Shown here: piece by piece, positions 25,723-34,310 of the stretch | How positions within the stretch are numbered: the first letter of the stretch is position 1 | Layout: the number at the start of each line of letters is the position of its first letter | From: Candidatus Avacidaminococcus intestinavium | Lineage (GTDB): Bacteria; Bacillota; Negativicutes; Acidaminococcales; Acidaminococcaceae | Length of the DNA stretch: 64,000 nt | Assembly (NCBI GenBank): GCA_018714505.1 | Contig: DVNI01000134.1 | Span: forward strand, 16,752-80,751 | Direction of reading: 5' to 3' | Translations under genes and position numbers: made by a program | The notes under the pieces: generated by a model | What the model was told of the DNA's origin: nothing | The model's input: only the letters and a program-made list of their open reading frames with translations | Database searches by the model: none

Positions 25723-27606
25723 TTACTCTTTTGCTTTTGGTCCTAAACCATATTTTTTCAAATAACGATACAAAGTAACACGACTGACATCAAGCATACC
25801 AGCCAATTTGCTAATATTACCACCAGCTGATTTCCAAGCAGCAATAAACGCGTCTTTATCATATTTCCAAGATTTTTCCATTGTCCGATCACTCGGTAAT
25901 TTAATGTTATCTGCTTCAATAACGCCACCTGGTGTATGGAAAAACGCTTGTTCTATAACACCTTGTAACTGTTTAATATTTCCAGTCCAACTACAACTAG
26001 TCAAAAGCTGTAAGGCTCTCGGTGATAGTTTTTTTGGTGGCAAACTATGTTGTGCTGACATTTCTGCTAAAATATGTGCGGCAATTACTTCAATATCTTT
26101 CACACGTTCCCGCAAAGGTGGTACACGAATCACCGTATTAAGCACTAATTCATACAAAGCCTTAGAAAATAGTCCTTTATCGGCCAATCTTTTAAGATTA
26201 GAATCACAAGCTGCAATGACACGTATATTTAGTTTTTTCCGCGCTCCAGTCTCCCGATTAAGAATACCATTTTTTAAAGCATCAGCTAATTTATCTCCAA
26301 TATCTACTGATAGTTTTTCAACTTCATCAAGAAATAAAGTTCCACCTAAGGATAGTTCTAATTTACCAGCGGTTGGTTGGTTATCATGATCAATAGCTCC
26401 AAAAAATTCCTCTTCTAATTCCTCGCTAGGACCGTTATAGCATTTTACGACAATTAAAGGCGCTGCGGCGCGAGGACTAGCTTGATGAATACCATGGGCC
26501 AATCTTTGCTTACCAGTTCCAGGCTCACCCTGAATTAAAATATTGTTATCGCTACGTGCAATACGCGATGCTTTATGTTGCAAAGCCAAAAACTCATTAG
26601 TTTCACCGACCATACTATACAAGCTATAACGAGAACTATAACCAGTAGCATGGGCAATTGTTGTTTTTAAATCTTCAATTGACATGGTTAAAACTAGTGC
26701 TCCATCTACTTCATTTCCCGCTTTAACAGGTAATACGGTAGTAATATCTTCATACGTCCGATCCTGGGTAATCCACGTTATTTCACGACGGTGTGTTGGC
26801 AAACCCTTCAAAGCTTTTTTAATTGGTATATGCTCATAATTAAGGAAAATATCTTCCAGCTTTTCTTTCCCCTCTAAGCGATTAACACCATTTTCATTAC
26901 AATATTTAATCTGTTCATCCGGTCCCACCCAATAAACCGAAACCGGTAACTCGTTCATCGTCATTTGATAAATATTCCAATATTCTAACATCTGTAAGTG
27001 TTGCTCAATAGAATATTTCATCGTAAGCAACAGCGATAATATCATATCATAAGGCAAATCATTCTGATCCAAAGAAAAAAATGAAATAATATAGCGAATC
27101 TTACCATTAACTAGTACCGGCGCACTGCAAGCATCACCAGAATGACTATCTTTAATCCACATTTCTGGTCCAAACATGAGAAATGGTACCTTATGTTCAC
27201 GTGCGACGCTGATACTGGAAGTTCCAACATCTTCTTCCAATACACGCATCCCTTGTATATCTTCAATTATACGTTGAAAAAAAGGTAGTGCATAATTCTT
27301 AATGACATAACCTTCTTCATCAATCAATAGCATACTCAAATTATGAACATTAAAATGTTGTTTATTCTGCTCATATAAACCGTCAACATACTGCACCACA
27401 AATTCATGTAGTTTTTGATGTTCAACAATTTCTTCTTTACTTAGTTTATTTAATTTAGGCATCGTTTCATGCGGTAATTTTCTAGCTGCACAGCGCTGCC
27501 ACGATTCAGCAACCCAGGGATGCACATTAGGATCCACTACCCCATCTTCCATAAACTTCTTATAATAGGACGCTAGCTTATCTTTATTTCTTCTTTCGCG
27601 TATCAT
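25723..27606 (-). CDS. AcoR-like AAA+ regulator lacking the sigma-54 contact loop
   Basis: A 627-residue activator-like protein. HPWVAESWQRCAAR near residue 27 opens the AcoR-type N-terminus; a GAF-like sensor domain (about 60-200) and a PAS-like domain (about 215-320) follow. The AAA+ domain has Walker A GEPGTGKQ near residue 360, Walker B GTLFLDEV near 415 and the arginine region VPPLRERVKDI near 485. A Fis-type helix-turn-helix ends the protein (NISKLAGMLDVSRVTLYRYL). The GAFTGA loop needed to touch sigma-54 is absent: that segment reads EEFFGAIDHDNQPTAGKLE. It may therefore act through sigma-A or as a repressor (inference). No obvious target operon is adjacent. Confidence 0.85.
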   Translation of the reverse strand: MIRERRNKDKLASYYKKFMEDGVVDPNVHPWVAESWQRCAARKLPHETMPKLNKLSKEEIVEHQKLHEFVVQYVDGLYEQNKQHFNVHNLSMLLIDEEGYVIKNYALPFFQRIIEDIQGMRVLEEDVGTSSISVAREHKVPFLMFGPEMWIKDSHSGDACSAPVLVNGKIRYIISFFSLDQNDLPYDMILSLLLTMKYSIEQHLQMLEYWNIYQMTMNELPVSVYWVGPDEQIKYCNENGVNRLEGKEKLEDIFLNYEHIPIKKALKGLPTHRREITWITQDRTYEDITTVLPVKAGNEVDGALVLTMSIEDLKTTIAHATGYSSRYSLYSMVGETNEFLALQHKASRIARSDNNILIQGEPGTGKQRLAHGIHQASPRAAAPLIVVKCYNGPSEELEEEFFGAIDHDNQPTAGKLELSLGGTLFLDEVEKLSVDIGDKLADALKNGILNRETGARKKLNIRVIAACDSNLKRLADKGLFSKALYELVLNTVIRVPPLRERVKDIEVIAAHILAEMSAQHSLPPKKLSPRALQLLTSCSWTGNIKQLQGVIEQAFFHTPGGVIEADNIKLPSDRTMEKSWKYDKDAFIAAWKSAGGNISKLAGMLDVSRVTLYRYLKKYGLGPKAKE

Positions 27607-27724
27607 ACTTGCCCTCCTTATTACTACTTATAATGAGTAAAATGATCAAGACATTACACTTTATACTTCGACGCTACTCTTCTATCTCCTACCATTTATC
27701 TTTATTTTGTAACATTTGTAATAT

Positions 27725-28405
27725 TTATTTAGCAAAATCAGCTAAAACACGTCTGGCTCCATAGTATCTTGGGGCCCAATATTCTTCACTAAGTGAGCTT
27801 AGCATTACACCTTTAGTCGAAGAAACGTGCCAAAATTGTCCTTTACCAGCATAAATACCAACATGGGATGCACCCTGTTCATACGTTGAAAAAAAGACCA
27901 AATCTCCTTCTCTCAGGTTTTTTCGTAAAACAAAAATTCCTTCGGCCACCTGTTCATCAGCTAAACGTGGCAATGGCGCCTTAAATTTACCAAAGATATG
28001 CTGAACATAACCAGAACAATCAAACCCTTTAACCGTTTTACCACCAAACTTATAAGGTACACCCTTTAGTTTAGCGGCTGCTGATACAATCTGTTTACCA
28101 GTTACACCATGAATGCCTTCTTTAGTAAATGCTTCATTAATAATCCTGTCATAAGTTTTATCGTCTAACCAACCCGTAATTTTTATCTTATACTTTTTTT
28201 GAAATTCCTTTAAAGCACGTTCGGTATTTTTCGTGAATTTTCCATTTACGTCCGTACTAATACCTACCACATTGAGTTTTTGCTGAGCAATTTTTACTTT
28301 CCAGCCATGTGCGCCGACCTTCAGCGGTGCCGCCGCCAGTACCTCTAACGGTAAAAGTGTACAAACAACGATTACAATAATAGCTAACTGAACAGCTCTT
28401 TTCAT
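27725..28405 (-). CDS. Secreted NlpC/P60 endopeptidase with peptidoglycan-binding domain
   Basis: A 226-residue exported cell-wall hydrolase. A signal peptide (MKRAVQLAIIVIVVC... ending near LAAAP, residue 26) is followed by a PG_binding_1 domain (about residues 28-90, KVKIAQQKLN...ALKEFQKKYKI). The NlpC/P60 domain (about 105-226) carries the catalytic Cys in GFDCSGYVQ, His in GASHVGIY and the third polar residue in FWHVSS. It probably cleaves peptide stems of peptidoglycan. The start at 28405 has CAGGAGGTGA four bases upstream; an upstream in-frame ATG is not supported. It stands alone on the minus strand. Confidence 0.92.
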   Translation of the reverse strand: MKRAVQLAIIVIVVCTLLPLEVLAAAPLKVGAHGWKVKIAQQKLNVVGISTDVNGKFTKNTERALKEFQKKYKIKITGWLDDKTYDRIINEAFTKEGIHGVTGKQIVSAAAKLKGVPYKFGGKTVKGFDCSGYVQHIFGKFKAPLPRLADEQVAEGIFVLRKNLREGDLVFFSTYEQGASHVGIYAGKGQFWHVSSTKGVMLSSLSEEYWAPRYYGARRVLADFAK

Positions 28406-28563
28406 ACAGTCACCTCCTGATTGTTTACACAAAAGGTATTTTTCAAAAATAATAAGTTACTTATAATACACTTTACTGTAAATATTATATATCATTTAAG
28501 CTCTTTACGATATTATTTTTTGTAAACTTATTGTGAAACAGTGATGTCTTTTCTTACTTCTAA

Positions 28564-29502
28564 CTAAAATAGTAGCATATAGACAGGGATTACAAACAAG
28601 CATAATAACGTCGTAATACTAACACTAATTGCTGCATACTTTACGTCCACCCCATATACACTAGCCATGATTGGCAATTGTGCCATAGCTGGTAGAGCTG
28701 ATAAAACAACGAATACTTGTCGCATCATTGGTGGCAAATCAAAGCATAAACCAAGACCTAAAGCTAAAAGTGGTGAAACTACAAACCGCCCAAGCAAAAG
28801 CACATTAACATCCTTAGTAAATCGTAAGTCTTTAAACTCAACAGTACTTAATGTATAGCCAATAAAGATCATCGAAAGCGGAATCACCATCGAACCAAGA
28901 TATTTAAAACTTTCAAGGACAAACACTGGTAACCTTACCTCTAAAACAACTAAAATCAAAGCGCAGATAAAACTAACCAAGGGTGGCGAAAAAATTAATT
29001 TTAATGTGTGCCTACTAAAAAAGGGATAATTAGCCCCCTTCGTCCCGCTTTTACTCATACTATAATTACCTAACGTCCAAAATAAACTAGCATTAGCTAA
29101 AAAATAAATTAAAACATAAGGAATTGATTCATCGCCAAACAAGGCTAAACAAACTGGCACCCCAATAAAAATTGCCGATGATGCAAAAAAGCCCGATCGA
29201 AAAATACCATACCGTGCTTTTGGCACTTGATAATAACGACCAAATAATCCCGAAAGTGCAAAGCTAATAAGCATCGCACTATAAGGAACAATAATTCCGT
29301 CAACTATACTAAAAAAATACTCTTTATCAAATTTAGTTAAAAAATTCCAAATCATATACGTCGGCAAAGCAAGCCTATTAACAAGCTGCGGCAATAAAGG
29401 TGCTGTCTGCTTCGTAATCCAACCTTTTTTAGCAAAAACAAAACCCGCTAACACTAAAATGACAATCACTGATAGACTCGCCATTATTTCCCAAAAACCC
29501 AT
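28564..29502 (-). CDS. AEC family transporter (auxin efflux carrier-like permease)
   Basis: A 312-residue membrane protein with about ten helices. It begins MGFWEIMASLSVIVILVL, with FVFAKKGWITKQTAPLLPQLVNRLALPTYMI typical of AEC carriers; SAMIFIGYTLS-like MIFIGYTLSTVEF and a C-terminal helix pair are also conserved. Bacterial relatives include malonate, malate and other organic-acid transporters; the substrate here is unknown. GGGGAGTGG precedes the ATG at 29502. There is no obvious functional neighbour. Confidence 0.88.
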   Translation of the reverse strand: MGFWEIMASLSVIVILVLAGFVFAKKGWITKQTAPLLPQLVNRLALPTYMIWNFLTKFDKEYFFSIVDGIIVPYSAMLISFALSGLFGRYYQVPKARYGIFRSGFFASSAIFIGVPVCLALFGDESIPYVLIYFLANASLFWTLGNYSMSKSGTKGANYPFFSRHTLKLIFSPPLVSFICALILVVLEVRLPVFVLESFKYLGSMVIPLSMIFIGYTLSTVEFKDLRFTKDVNVLLLGRFVVSPLLALGLGLCFDLPPMMRQVFVVLSALPAMAQLPIMASVYGVDVKYAAISVSITTLLCLFVIPVYMLLF

Positions 29503-29525
29503 AACCGTCCACTCCCCTATACTAA

Positions 29526-29567
29526 GCAAAAAAATAAACCCCTGTAACTAAGATAAGAGGTTTATTT
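29526..29567 (-). terminator. Hairpin between CorC-like and AEC genes
   Basis: AAATAAACC / GGTTTATTT (9 bp, with inner mismatches) and a T-rich run on the minus strand, just downstream of the CorC/HlyC gene. Confidence 0.6.
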
Positions 29568-29572
29568 ATAGC

Positions 29573-30892
29573 TCATTCTTCTTTTTGCAAGTCACAAATC
29601 AATTTAGTCACAAGTAGCTTATCTATACGCATCCGGTCCATATCAACTACTTCAAACTGTAAATGTGACCAGATAAAGGTTTCTCCTGTTTTGGGCATAT
29701 AGCCTAAATAAGAAGTAATAAAACCACCAATTGTCTGATAGTGATCCTTGTCCTCACCTGGCATTTCATCTAAAGCGAAGAAATCTTTAAATTCTTCAAT
29801 CGGCAACAATCCATCAATTAGCCATGAACAATTATCTCGTTCCACAATGCTTTTTTCGTCATCATCTTCTTCCGGTAATTCTCCTACTAAGTTTTCTAAA
29901 ATATCGTGCAAAGTAACTAACCCCATGGTCCCACCAAATTCATCCATCACAAAGGCCACATGAGTACCTGATTGTTGGAATTGTTTTAATAATTTAAAAG
30001 CACGCAAACTACGCGGTACAAATAAGGGTTGTTCAATATTAGCTTCTATTGGCAAATTACCATTATCGCGATTCGCTAATAAATCTTTTACATAAACAAT
30101 ACCTAAAATTTCATCCAAGCTATCGCGTGCTACTGGCAACTTTGTATGCGGGCTTTTTTTTATAACACTCCATAAATAATCATCATCACGATCCAAATCC
30201 AACCAATCAATCTGTGTTCGCGGTGTCATAAGCGCTGCCACTCGCATATCTCCCAACCGAAAAACTCTATCCACTATATCTTTTTCAGTTTCTTCAAACA
30301 TACCAGTCAAAGTACCTTCTGCTAGCATAATCTTAATCTCATCTTCAGTTACACCATCATTGAGTGGCTTTTGAACCCCTAGTAACTTAAGTACAAACTC
30401 CGTAGAAGCTCCTAATAACTTGACGATGGGCAAAAAAAGCTTCGATAAAAACTTCATCGGTCGTGCGATTAAAATCGCTATCGGTTCTGGATTATTAAGT
30501 GCGAGTCGCTTAGGTACGAGTTCCCCAATTATTAAAGACGTATATGTAATCGAAGTAACTACTAAGGTCATACTAAAAGTTACTGCATATGGCCCGATAA
30601 TTGGTAATGGTTTTAAGTATACCACCAGCGCTTGTGCAATTGTAATACCACCATAAGCCCCAGTCACAACACCAATAAGGCTAATACCAATTTGAACCGT
30701 TGATAATAAGATAGTTGGCTCATTAGCTAGCTCTAGAGCTACTTTAGCACCACTATTTCCATTAGCAGCCAATTTTTCTAGTCTTGGCTTTCGCGAGGAC
30801 ACGATAGCGATTTCTGTCATTGCAAAAATGCCATTAGCAAAAATTAAAATTAAAATAATAACTACTTCAAAAAGAATCGAAGGTTCTTCCAA
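29573..30892 (-). CDS. HlyC/CorC family protein (DUF21-CBS-CorC)
   Basis: A 439-residue membrane protein of the CNNM/CorC family. An N-terminal DUF21 domain with four helices (about residues 1-190; FANGIFAMTEIAIVSSRKPRLE is the signature) is followed by a CBS pair (MTPRTQIDWLDLD and VKDLLANRD, about 215-330) and a C-terminal CorC_HlyC domain (about 345-435). Relatives are linked to magnesium and cobalt extrusion; true haemolysin activity is doubtful. The start is a TTG at 30892 with AAGGAG 11 bases upstream. It is monocistronic. Confidence 0.9.
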   Translation of the reverse strand: MEEPSILFEVVIILILIFANGIFAMTEIAIVSSRKPRLEKLAANGNSGAKVALELANEPTILLSTVQIGISLIGVVTGAYGGITIAQALVVYLKPLPIIGPYAVTFSMTLVVTSITYTSLIIGELVPKRLALNNPEPIAILIARPMKFLSKLFLPIVKLLGASTEFVLKLLGVQKPLNDGVTEDEIKIMLAEGTLTGMFEETEKDIVDRVFRLGDMRVAALMTPRTQIDWLDLDRDDDYLWSVIKKSPHTKLPVARDSLDEILGIVYVKDLLANRDNGNLPIEANIEQPLFVPRSLRAFKLLKQFQQSGTHVAFVMDEFGGTMGLVTLHDILENLVGELPEEDDDEKSIVERDNCSWLIDGLLPIEEFKDFFALDEMPGEDKDHYQTIGGFITSYLGYMPKTGETFIWSHLQFEVVDMDRMRIDKLLVTKLICDLQKEE

Positions 30893-30987
30893 GCGGAACT
30901 CAACTCCTTAGTTAAATATCATAGTTTTATTTTATATCATGTTGCGTTTTAAGTCTATATTTTCCTATTTCATTTAAATCTGTAAAC

Positions 30988-31024
30988 AAACAAAGCGACA
31001 AGTTCACCACATGTCGCTTTGTTT
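30988..31024. terminator. Terminator after flavin-reductase-like gene
   Basis: AAACAAAGCGACA / TGTCGCTTTGTTT is a 13-bp stem with a short loop, symmetrical enough to work on both strands. Confidence 0.75.
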
Positions 31025-31028
31025 ATCC

Positions 31029-31529
31029 CTATTCACTTAACACCTTAATAATTTCACCAGTAAAAACTTCATGATAATCTTGCTCTTTATACCAAGTAGC
31101 GTCTATCGTTTGATCAATAAACTCCGCTGGCTTTAAAACACTTTTATATAATTTTTTACAAATAAAAACAAGTTTAGCCTCAGCAAAATATGGTGCTTCA
31201 ACATCAAAAACAGGAGTTAGCCCCGTTACTTTAACTTTATCAACATCACGTCCAGAATGTGCTCCACAATAATTCAGTACGGCTTTCTTATCGTTAGCAA
31301 AAAAGTTTAAAGTAAAGTATTCTTGCTGGTCTACCAATTCTAAAGTATAACGTTGCGGTCTAATAACAACTGTTGCTACTGGTTTACCCCACAAAATCCC
31401 CAACGTTCCCCAACTTGCTGTCATCATGTTTACTTTTTGCTCATCACCAGCTCCAATCAACAACCATTCTTCACCAATTAAAGAAAAAGGATTAAAAGCT
31501 AACTTTTTCAGATCGATTTGTTTAAGCAT
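31029..31529 (-). CDS. Flavin reductase-like FMN-binding protein
   Basis: A 166-residue protein of the flavin_reduct (FMN-binding split-barrel) family. It opens LAFNPFSLIGEEWLLIGAGD, with NMMTASWGTLGILWGKPVA as the FMN phosphate-binding region and FTLNFFAND following. The family includes NAD(P)H:flavin reductases and several redox proteins whose partners are unknown. GGGAGG lies four and seven bases from two adjacent ATG codons (31532 and 31529); the second is used here. It is transcribed alone. Confidence 0.88.
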   Translation of the reverse strand: MLKQIDLKKLAFNPFSLIGEEWLLIGAGDEQKVNMMTASWGTLGILWGKPVATVVIRPQRYTLELVDQQEYFTLNFFANDKKAVLNYCGAHSGRDVDKVKVTGLTPVFDVEAPYFAEAKLVFICKKLYKSVLKPAEFIDQTIDATWYKEQDYHEVFTGEIIKVLSE

Positions 31530-31638
31530 CATGATACCTCCCATTCTTACTATACTATTACCGCTATATTATAGCGTCATTATTCAGAAGTCAACTTTTA
31601 CTTTTACCAACAAATTTAATAAAAAAACGGTTAGTAGA

Positions 31639-31667
31639 TTGTAAAAATCAAAAAAATGTTCTATAAT
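31639..31667 (+). promoter_or_regulatory. Promoter of tRNA-Gly
   Basis: TTGTAA (31639-31644) and TATAAT (31662-31667) are 17 bases apart, about 20 bases upstream of the tRNA. Confidence 0.75.
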
Positions 31668-31688
31668 CTTTAACAGACAAGATAATTT

Positions 31689-31763
31689 GCGGATGTAGCT
31701 CAGTGGTAGAGTACCGGCTTCCCAAGCCGTGGGTCACGAGTTCGAATCTCGCCATCCGCTCCA
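31689..31763 (+). tRNA. tRNA-Gly (anticodon CCC)
   Basis: A full cloverleaf: acceptor GCGGATG pairs with CATCCGC, the D-stem is GCTC, the anticodon loop is TTCCCAA with anticodon CCC, the T-loop is TTCGAAT, and CCA is encoded. The outermost pairs of the anticodon and T stems are mismatched. It has its own promoter and terminator. Confidence 0.93.
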
Positions 31764-31775
31764 TAACAACCATGT

Positions 31776-31810
31776 CGTTTTCAAAAATTTTGAAAACGCT
31801 TTTTTTATTT
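31776..31810 (+). terminator. Terminator of tRNA-Gly
   Basis: CGTTTTCAAAA / TTTTGAAAACG stem followed by C and seven T. Confidence 0.85.
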
Positions 31811-32254
31811 TACAAAAGCTTATTTTTAGAAACTTGTATTTTAAATCATTTAGAATACCTCTAAAATATAGTAAATAACGATTTATAACTCCTCCTATAT
31901 TTACCCATTATTTTTTACATTGCTATTTGTTTTTTATAATATATTAAAATTAGTATCACTTTTTTATATTCATCAATAAAAAATAAACCGTTTAAGCAAT
32001 ATTGCTTAAACGGTTTATTTTTTACGTACCCTCATTTCACCCTTTTGGCGATTTAGAACTTTACCGTTATCCTTTTAACCAGAATACATCAAGTTCTTTC
32101 TATATGTGATTAGTATATCATAATGATAATTAGCATACAACAGATTTGTTTTTATGTATACATAATACTTTTAAGCTTTTTAACACTTAATTTTGCCACT
32201 CATCATGCTATAATAGACCTATACTTTAATTATTTTTTCTAACAAGGAGTTCTC
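31811..32254. other. 444-base AT-rich gap without a recognisable gene
   Basis: No open frame with a plausible ribosome-binding site was found. The gap holds a strong palindromic hairpin (31978-32022), a weak Fur-box-like sequence CATAATGATAATTAGCATA (32119-32137) and an extended -10 element TGCTATAAT before the 63-residue gene. A GGAGGAG on the minus strand near 31895 has no start codon after it. A short RNA ending at the hairpin is possible but not shown. Confidence 0.5.
31978..32022. terminator. Perfect palindromic hairpin, bidirectional terminator type
   Basis: AAAATAAACCGTTTAAGCAA pairs perfectly with its complement around the centre at 32000, with A and T runs on either side. No gene ends next to it on either strand. 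Confidence 0.7.
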
Positions 32255-32446
32255 ATGAATTATTTTTTATTATTAGCTATTTTACTTTGGTTGCTTTTAT
32301 GTCTTGCTTGTTTAAAGCTTTGCTATAGAGTCTTAAAGTATCGTGATCGTGGCACTCCTAAAACATGGGCATTTATTGTAGCAACAGGTCTAGGCACATT
32401 GCTCGCACTCAAATATGCTGCTACCTATATTATTAATATTAATTAG
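32255..32446 (+). CDS. Small membrane protein, 63 residues, unknown
   Basis: Two hydrophobic helices (about residues 3-24 and 38-60) are joined by a basic loop, CYRVLKYRDRGTPKTW. AAGGAG lies eight bases before the ATG, and an extended -10 element (TGCTATAAT) is found about 40 bases upstream, so expression is likely. I do not recognise the family. It is followed 56 bases later by a DUF805 membrane protein and may be cotranscribed with it. Confidence 0.65.
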   Translation: MNYFLLLAILLWLLLCLACLKLCYRVLKYRDRGTPKTWAFIVATGLGTLLALKYAATYIININ

Positions 32447-32502
32447 TTTATTCATGTTATAATACTATTAAATATATTTTATTTATCGTGGAGGTTTTGG
32501 TC

Positions 32503-32850
32503 TTGAACACAGAAACAACACCCGCCCCATCGCCAATAAATCTTGATATTATTTCTTTTAGTGGGCGCATCGGACGCAAAGATTTTTTATTTCGTTGGGC
32601 ACCGCTTGCCCTTATTACGCTTGGTCTTTCTTATCAAGTAACATTAGTAAAATCATTTCCTATCATTATTTCACTTTATTTAATTATCGTTCCTTTCATC
32701 GTTATTGGTATTGGTTATAAAATGCGTCGTTTACGAGATACCGGTCTCGCAAAGTGGGCAATTATTCTCGCCGTTTTGCTTTCTCTTTTTCCTGTACTCG
32801 ATTTATTATTAGCACTCTATATGTTAATTAAAAAAAGCGCCTATGATTAA
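32503..32850 (+). CDS. DUF805 family membrane protein
   Basis: A 115-residue protein with three or four hydrophobic helices. FSGRIGRKDFLFRW after a proline-rich N-terminus and KMRRLRDTGLAKWA in the second half are the DUF805 signatures. Function is unknown across the family. The start is a TTG at 32503 with GGAGG eight bases upstream; an in-frame GTG at 32488 would overlap that ribosome-binding site. A strong terminator follows directly. Confidence 0.85.
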   Translation: MNTETTPAPSPINLDIISFSGRIGRKDFLFRWAPLALITLGLSYQVTLVKSFPIIISLYLIIVPFIVIGIGYKMRRLRDTGLAKWAIILAVLLSLFPVLDLLLALYMLIKKSAYD

Positions 32851-32855
32851 GCCAT

Positions 32856-32896
32856 AAAAAAAGACAAACACTCTTTACGTGTTTGTCTTTTTTTAT
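32856..32896 (+). terminator. Terminator after DUF805 gene
   Basis: AAAAAGACAAACAC / GTGTTTGTCTTTTT is a 14-bp stem with a 7-base loop and a T run. Confidence 0.9.
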
Positions 32897-32988
32897 GGCA
32901 GGATATTTCTTTATCCATGTAGAATATGATTTCTAGGATAATAATTATTAATTATCAGTGTTTTTTATTAATAAAGGAGGATATGTCT

Positions 32989-33456
32989 ATGATTAATTAT
33001 AGTTTCGCTACCAGAGAAGAAAATACTAGGCAGCTCAAACTAGTACAAGTTGTTGAAGAAGTCACAGGTCACTCCCCCCACGTTGTTGATTTTATTTTTC
33101 CTAGCTTTGATGAATCCGTTCTGACCAAAATATTACGCGAAAACCTTGATGGAACAGAATGGAAGTTTGAAACTGGTGGTGATGAAGCGGTCACAGCTCT
33201 ATTCATGCTAGCCCCAGATGATAACCTTTGGGGTGCTACACGCAATACCTTAATTTATTTATCCTTAGCTGGAGAACGTAGTTTACTAGAAGTTCTTGAA
33301 GACGTTACCAGCACTGATTCACAATTTACAGCCGAAGAATATGCCCTCTGCATTTGGGCCAAACAAATTCTGTCCGTATTAGCAACTTTAAAAAAACAAG
33401 GCTTAAATGAACAAGAAATTTTAAAAGCAGCAGATTTAAAAGCGCTCTTTAACTAA
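32989..33456 (+). CDS. Unknown 155-residue acidic protein
   Basis: I do not recognise this gene. It is soluble, acidic and probably mostly helical, without a signal peptide or membrane segment. AAAGGAGG lies eight bases before the ATG at 32989; two earlier in-frame ATGs are too close to that site or have none. Visible features are HSPHVVDFIFPSFDES and a C-terminal helix ending AADLKALF. It is flanked by terminators on both sides, so it is monocistronic. Confidence 0.8.
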   Translation: MINYSFATREENTRQLKLVQVVEEVTGHSPHVVDFIFPSFDESVLTKILRENLDGTEWKFETGGDEAVTALFMLAPDDNLWGATRNTLIYLSLAGERSLLEVLEDVTSTDSQFTAEEYALCIWAKQILSVLATLKKQGLNEQEILKAADLKALFN

Positions 33457-33476
33457 AAATTAATATCTCTTTTTAC

Positions 33477-33513
33477 TAGGGTAGTGTACTTATACGTCAC
33501 TACCCTATTTTTT
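33477..33513 (+). terminator. Terminator of the 155-residue unknown gene
   Basis: TAGGGTAGTG / CACTACCCTA with an 11-base loop, followed by six T. Confidence 0.85.
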
Positions 33514-33597
33514 ATGCCAAATAATTGACAATCCTTTTATCTTCACCGATAATTATAGGCATTACTATCAAATATAATGAAAAAAGGTACACTATCT

Positions 33598-34245
33598 ATG
33601 CCCCAAAAATTATTCCCTCGCTTACTACTTTTACTAATTGGCTTAATCTTTTTTGCTTTAGGTGTTTCCTTAGGCTTACAAGCTAATATTGGTTATGCTC
33701 CTTGGGAAGTATTACATGTTGGTCTTGCTAAAACATTTGGTTTAAGCATTGGTACTGCCAACATTCTAACAGGCTTCTTTCTTGTTTTATACGCTGCTTT
33801 TAGCGGTGAAAATATCGGTATTGGTACTATTGCTAATATGTTCTTAATTGGTTTTTTTATTGATCTAATCCTACAAATTAATTTAATTCCTCTCGCATCC
33901 TCGTTGCTACCGGGACTATTCATGATGATTGCTAGTATGTTTACTATCGCTTTCGGCACTTTCTTTTACATTTCTTCAGGATTTGGCACTGGACCACGCG
34001 ATAGCTTGATGGTTATTCTAACGCGCAAAACTCATTTATCCATTGGTTTTTGCCGCAGTGCCATCGAAACAACGGCCGTCGTCATCGGTTGGTATCTAGG
34101 TGGCATGGTGGGCTTTGGTACACTCTTCTCAGCGCTCGCCATTGGTTATTGTGTGCAAATAACTTTTAAGTTATTACGCTTTGATCCCACCATTATCGAG
34201 CATGAACGTTTCCAAGATACATATCATGCTTTCTTACGTAAATAA
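33598..34245 (+). CDS. YczE/YitT-like multipass membrane protein
   Basis: A 215-residue protein with about five helices. LGVSLGLQANIGYAPWEVLH near residue 25 and SGFGTGPRDSLMVILTRKT near 125 are typical of the YczE family (COG2364). Function is not established; some relatives sit near transporters or regulators. The ATG at 33598 has AAAGG ten bases upstream; the ATG at 33577 has no visible site and would add seven residues. It is monocistronic. Confidence 0.85.
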   Translation: MPQKLFPRLLLLLIGLIFFALGVSLGLQANIGYAPWEVLHVGLAKTFGLSIGTANILTGFFLVLYAAFSGENIGIGTIANMFLIGFFIDLILQINLIPLASSLLPGLFMMIASMFTIAFGTFFYISSGFGTGPRDSLMVILTRKTHLSIGFCRSAIETTAVVIGWYLGGMVGFGTLFSALAIGYCVQITFKLLRFDPTIIEHERFQDTYHAFLRK

Positions 34246-34265
34246 AAAATACCTTAAAAAAACCA

Positions 34266-34304
34266 AAAACCTGTTGTTGCTAAAGCAACAACAGGTTTTT
34301 ATTT
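34266..34304. terminator. Bidirectional terminator between YczE-like and ferritin genes
   Basis: AAAACCTGTTGTTGC / GCAACAACAGGTTTT with a four-base loop, A run before and T run after. Confidence 0.85.
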
Positions 34305-34310
34305 ACTTAT

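Noticed and set aside
31870-31910. Ribosome-binding-site-like GGAGGAG on the minus strand
   Set aside because: No ATG, GTG or TTG with an open frame follows at a suitable distance.
32119-32137. Fur-box-like CATAATGATAATTAGCATA
   Set aside because: About 14 of 19 bases match in a very AT-rich region, and it lies over 110 bases before a small unknown gene; not enough to call a site.
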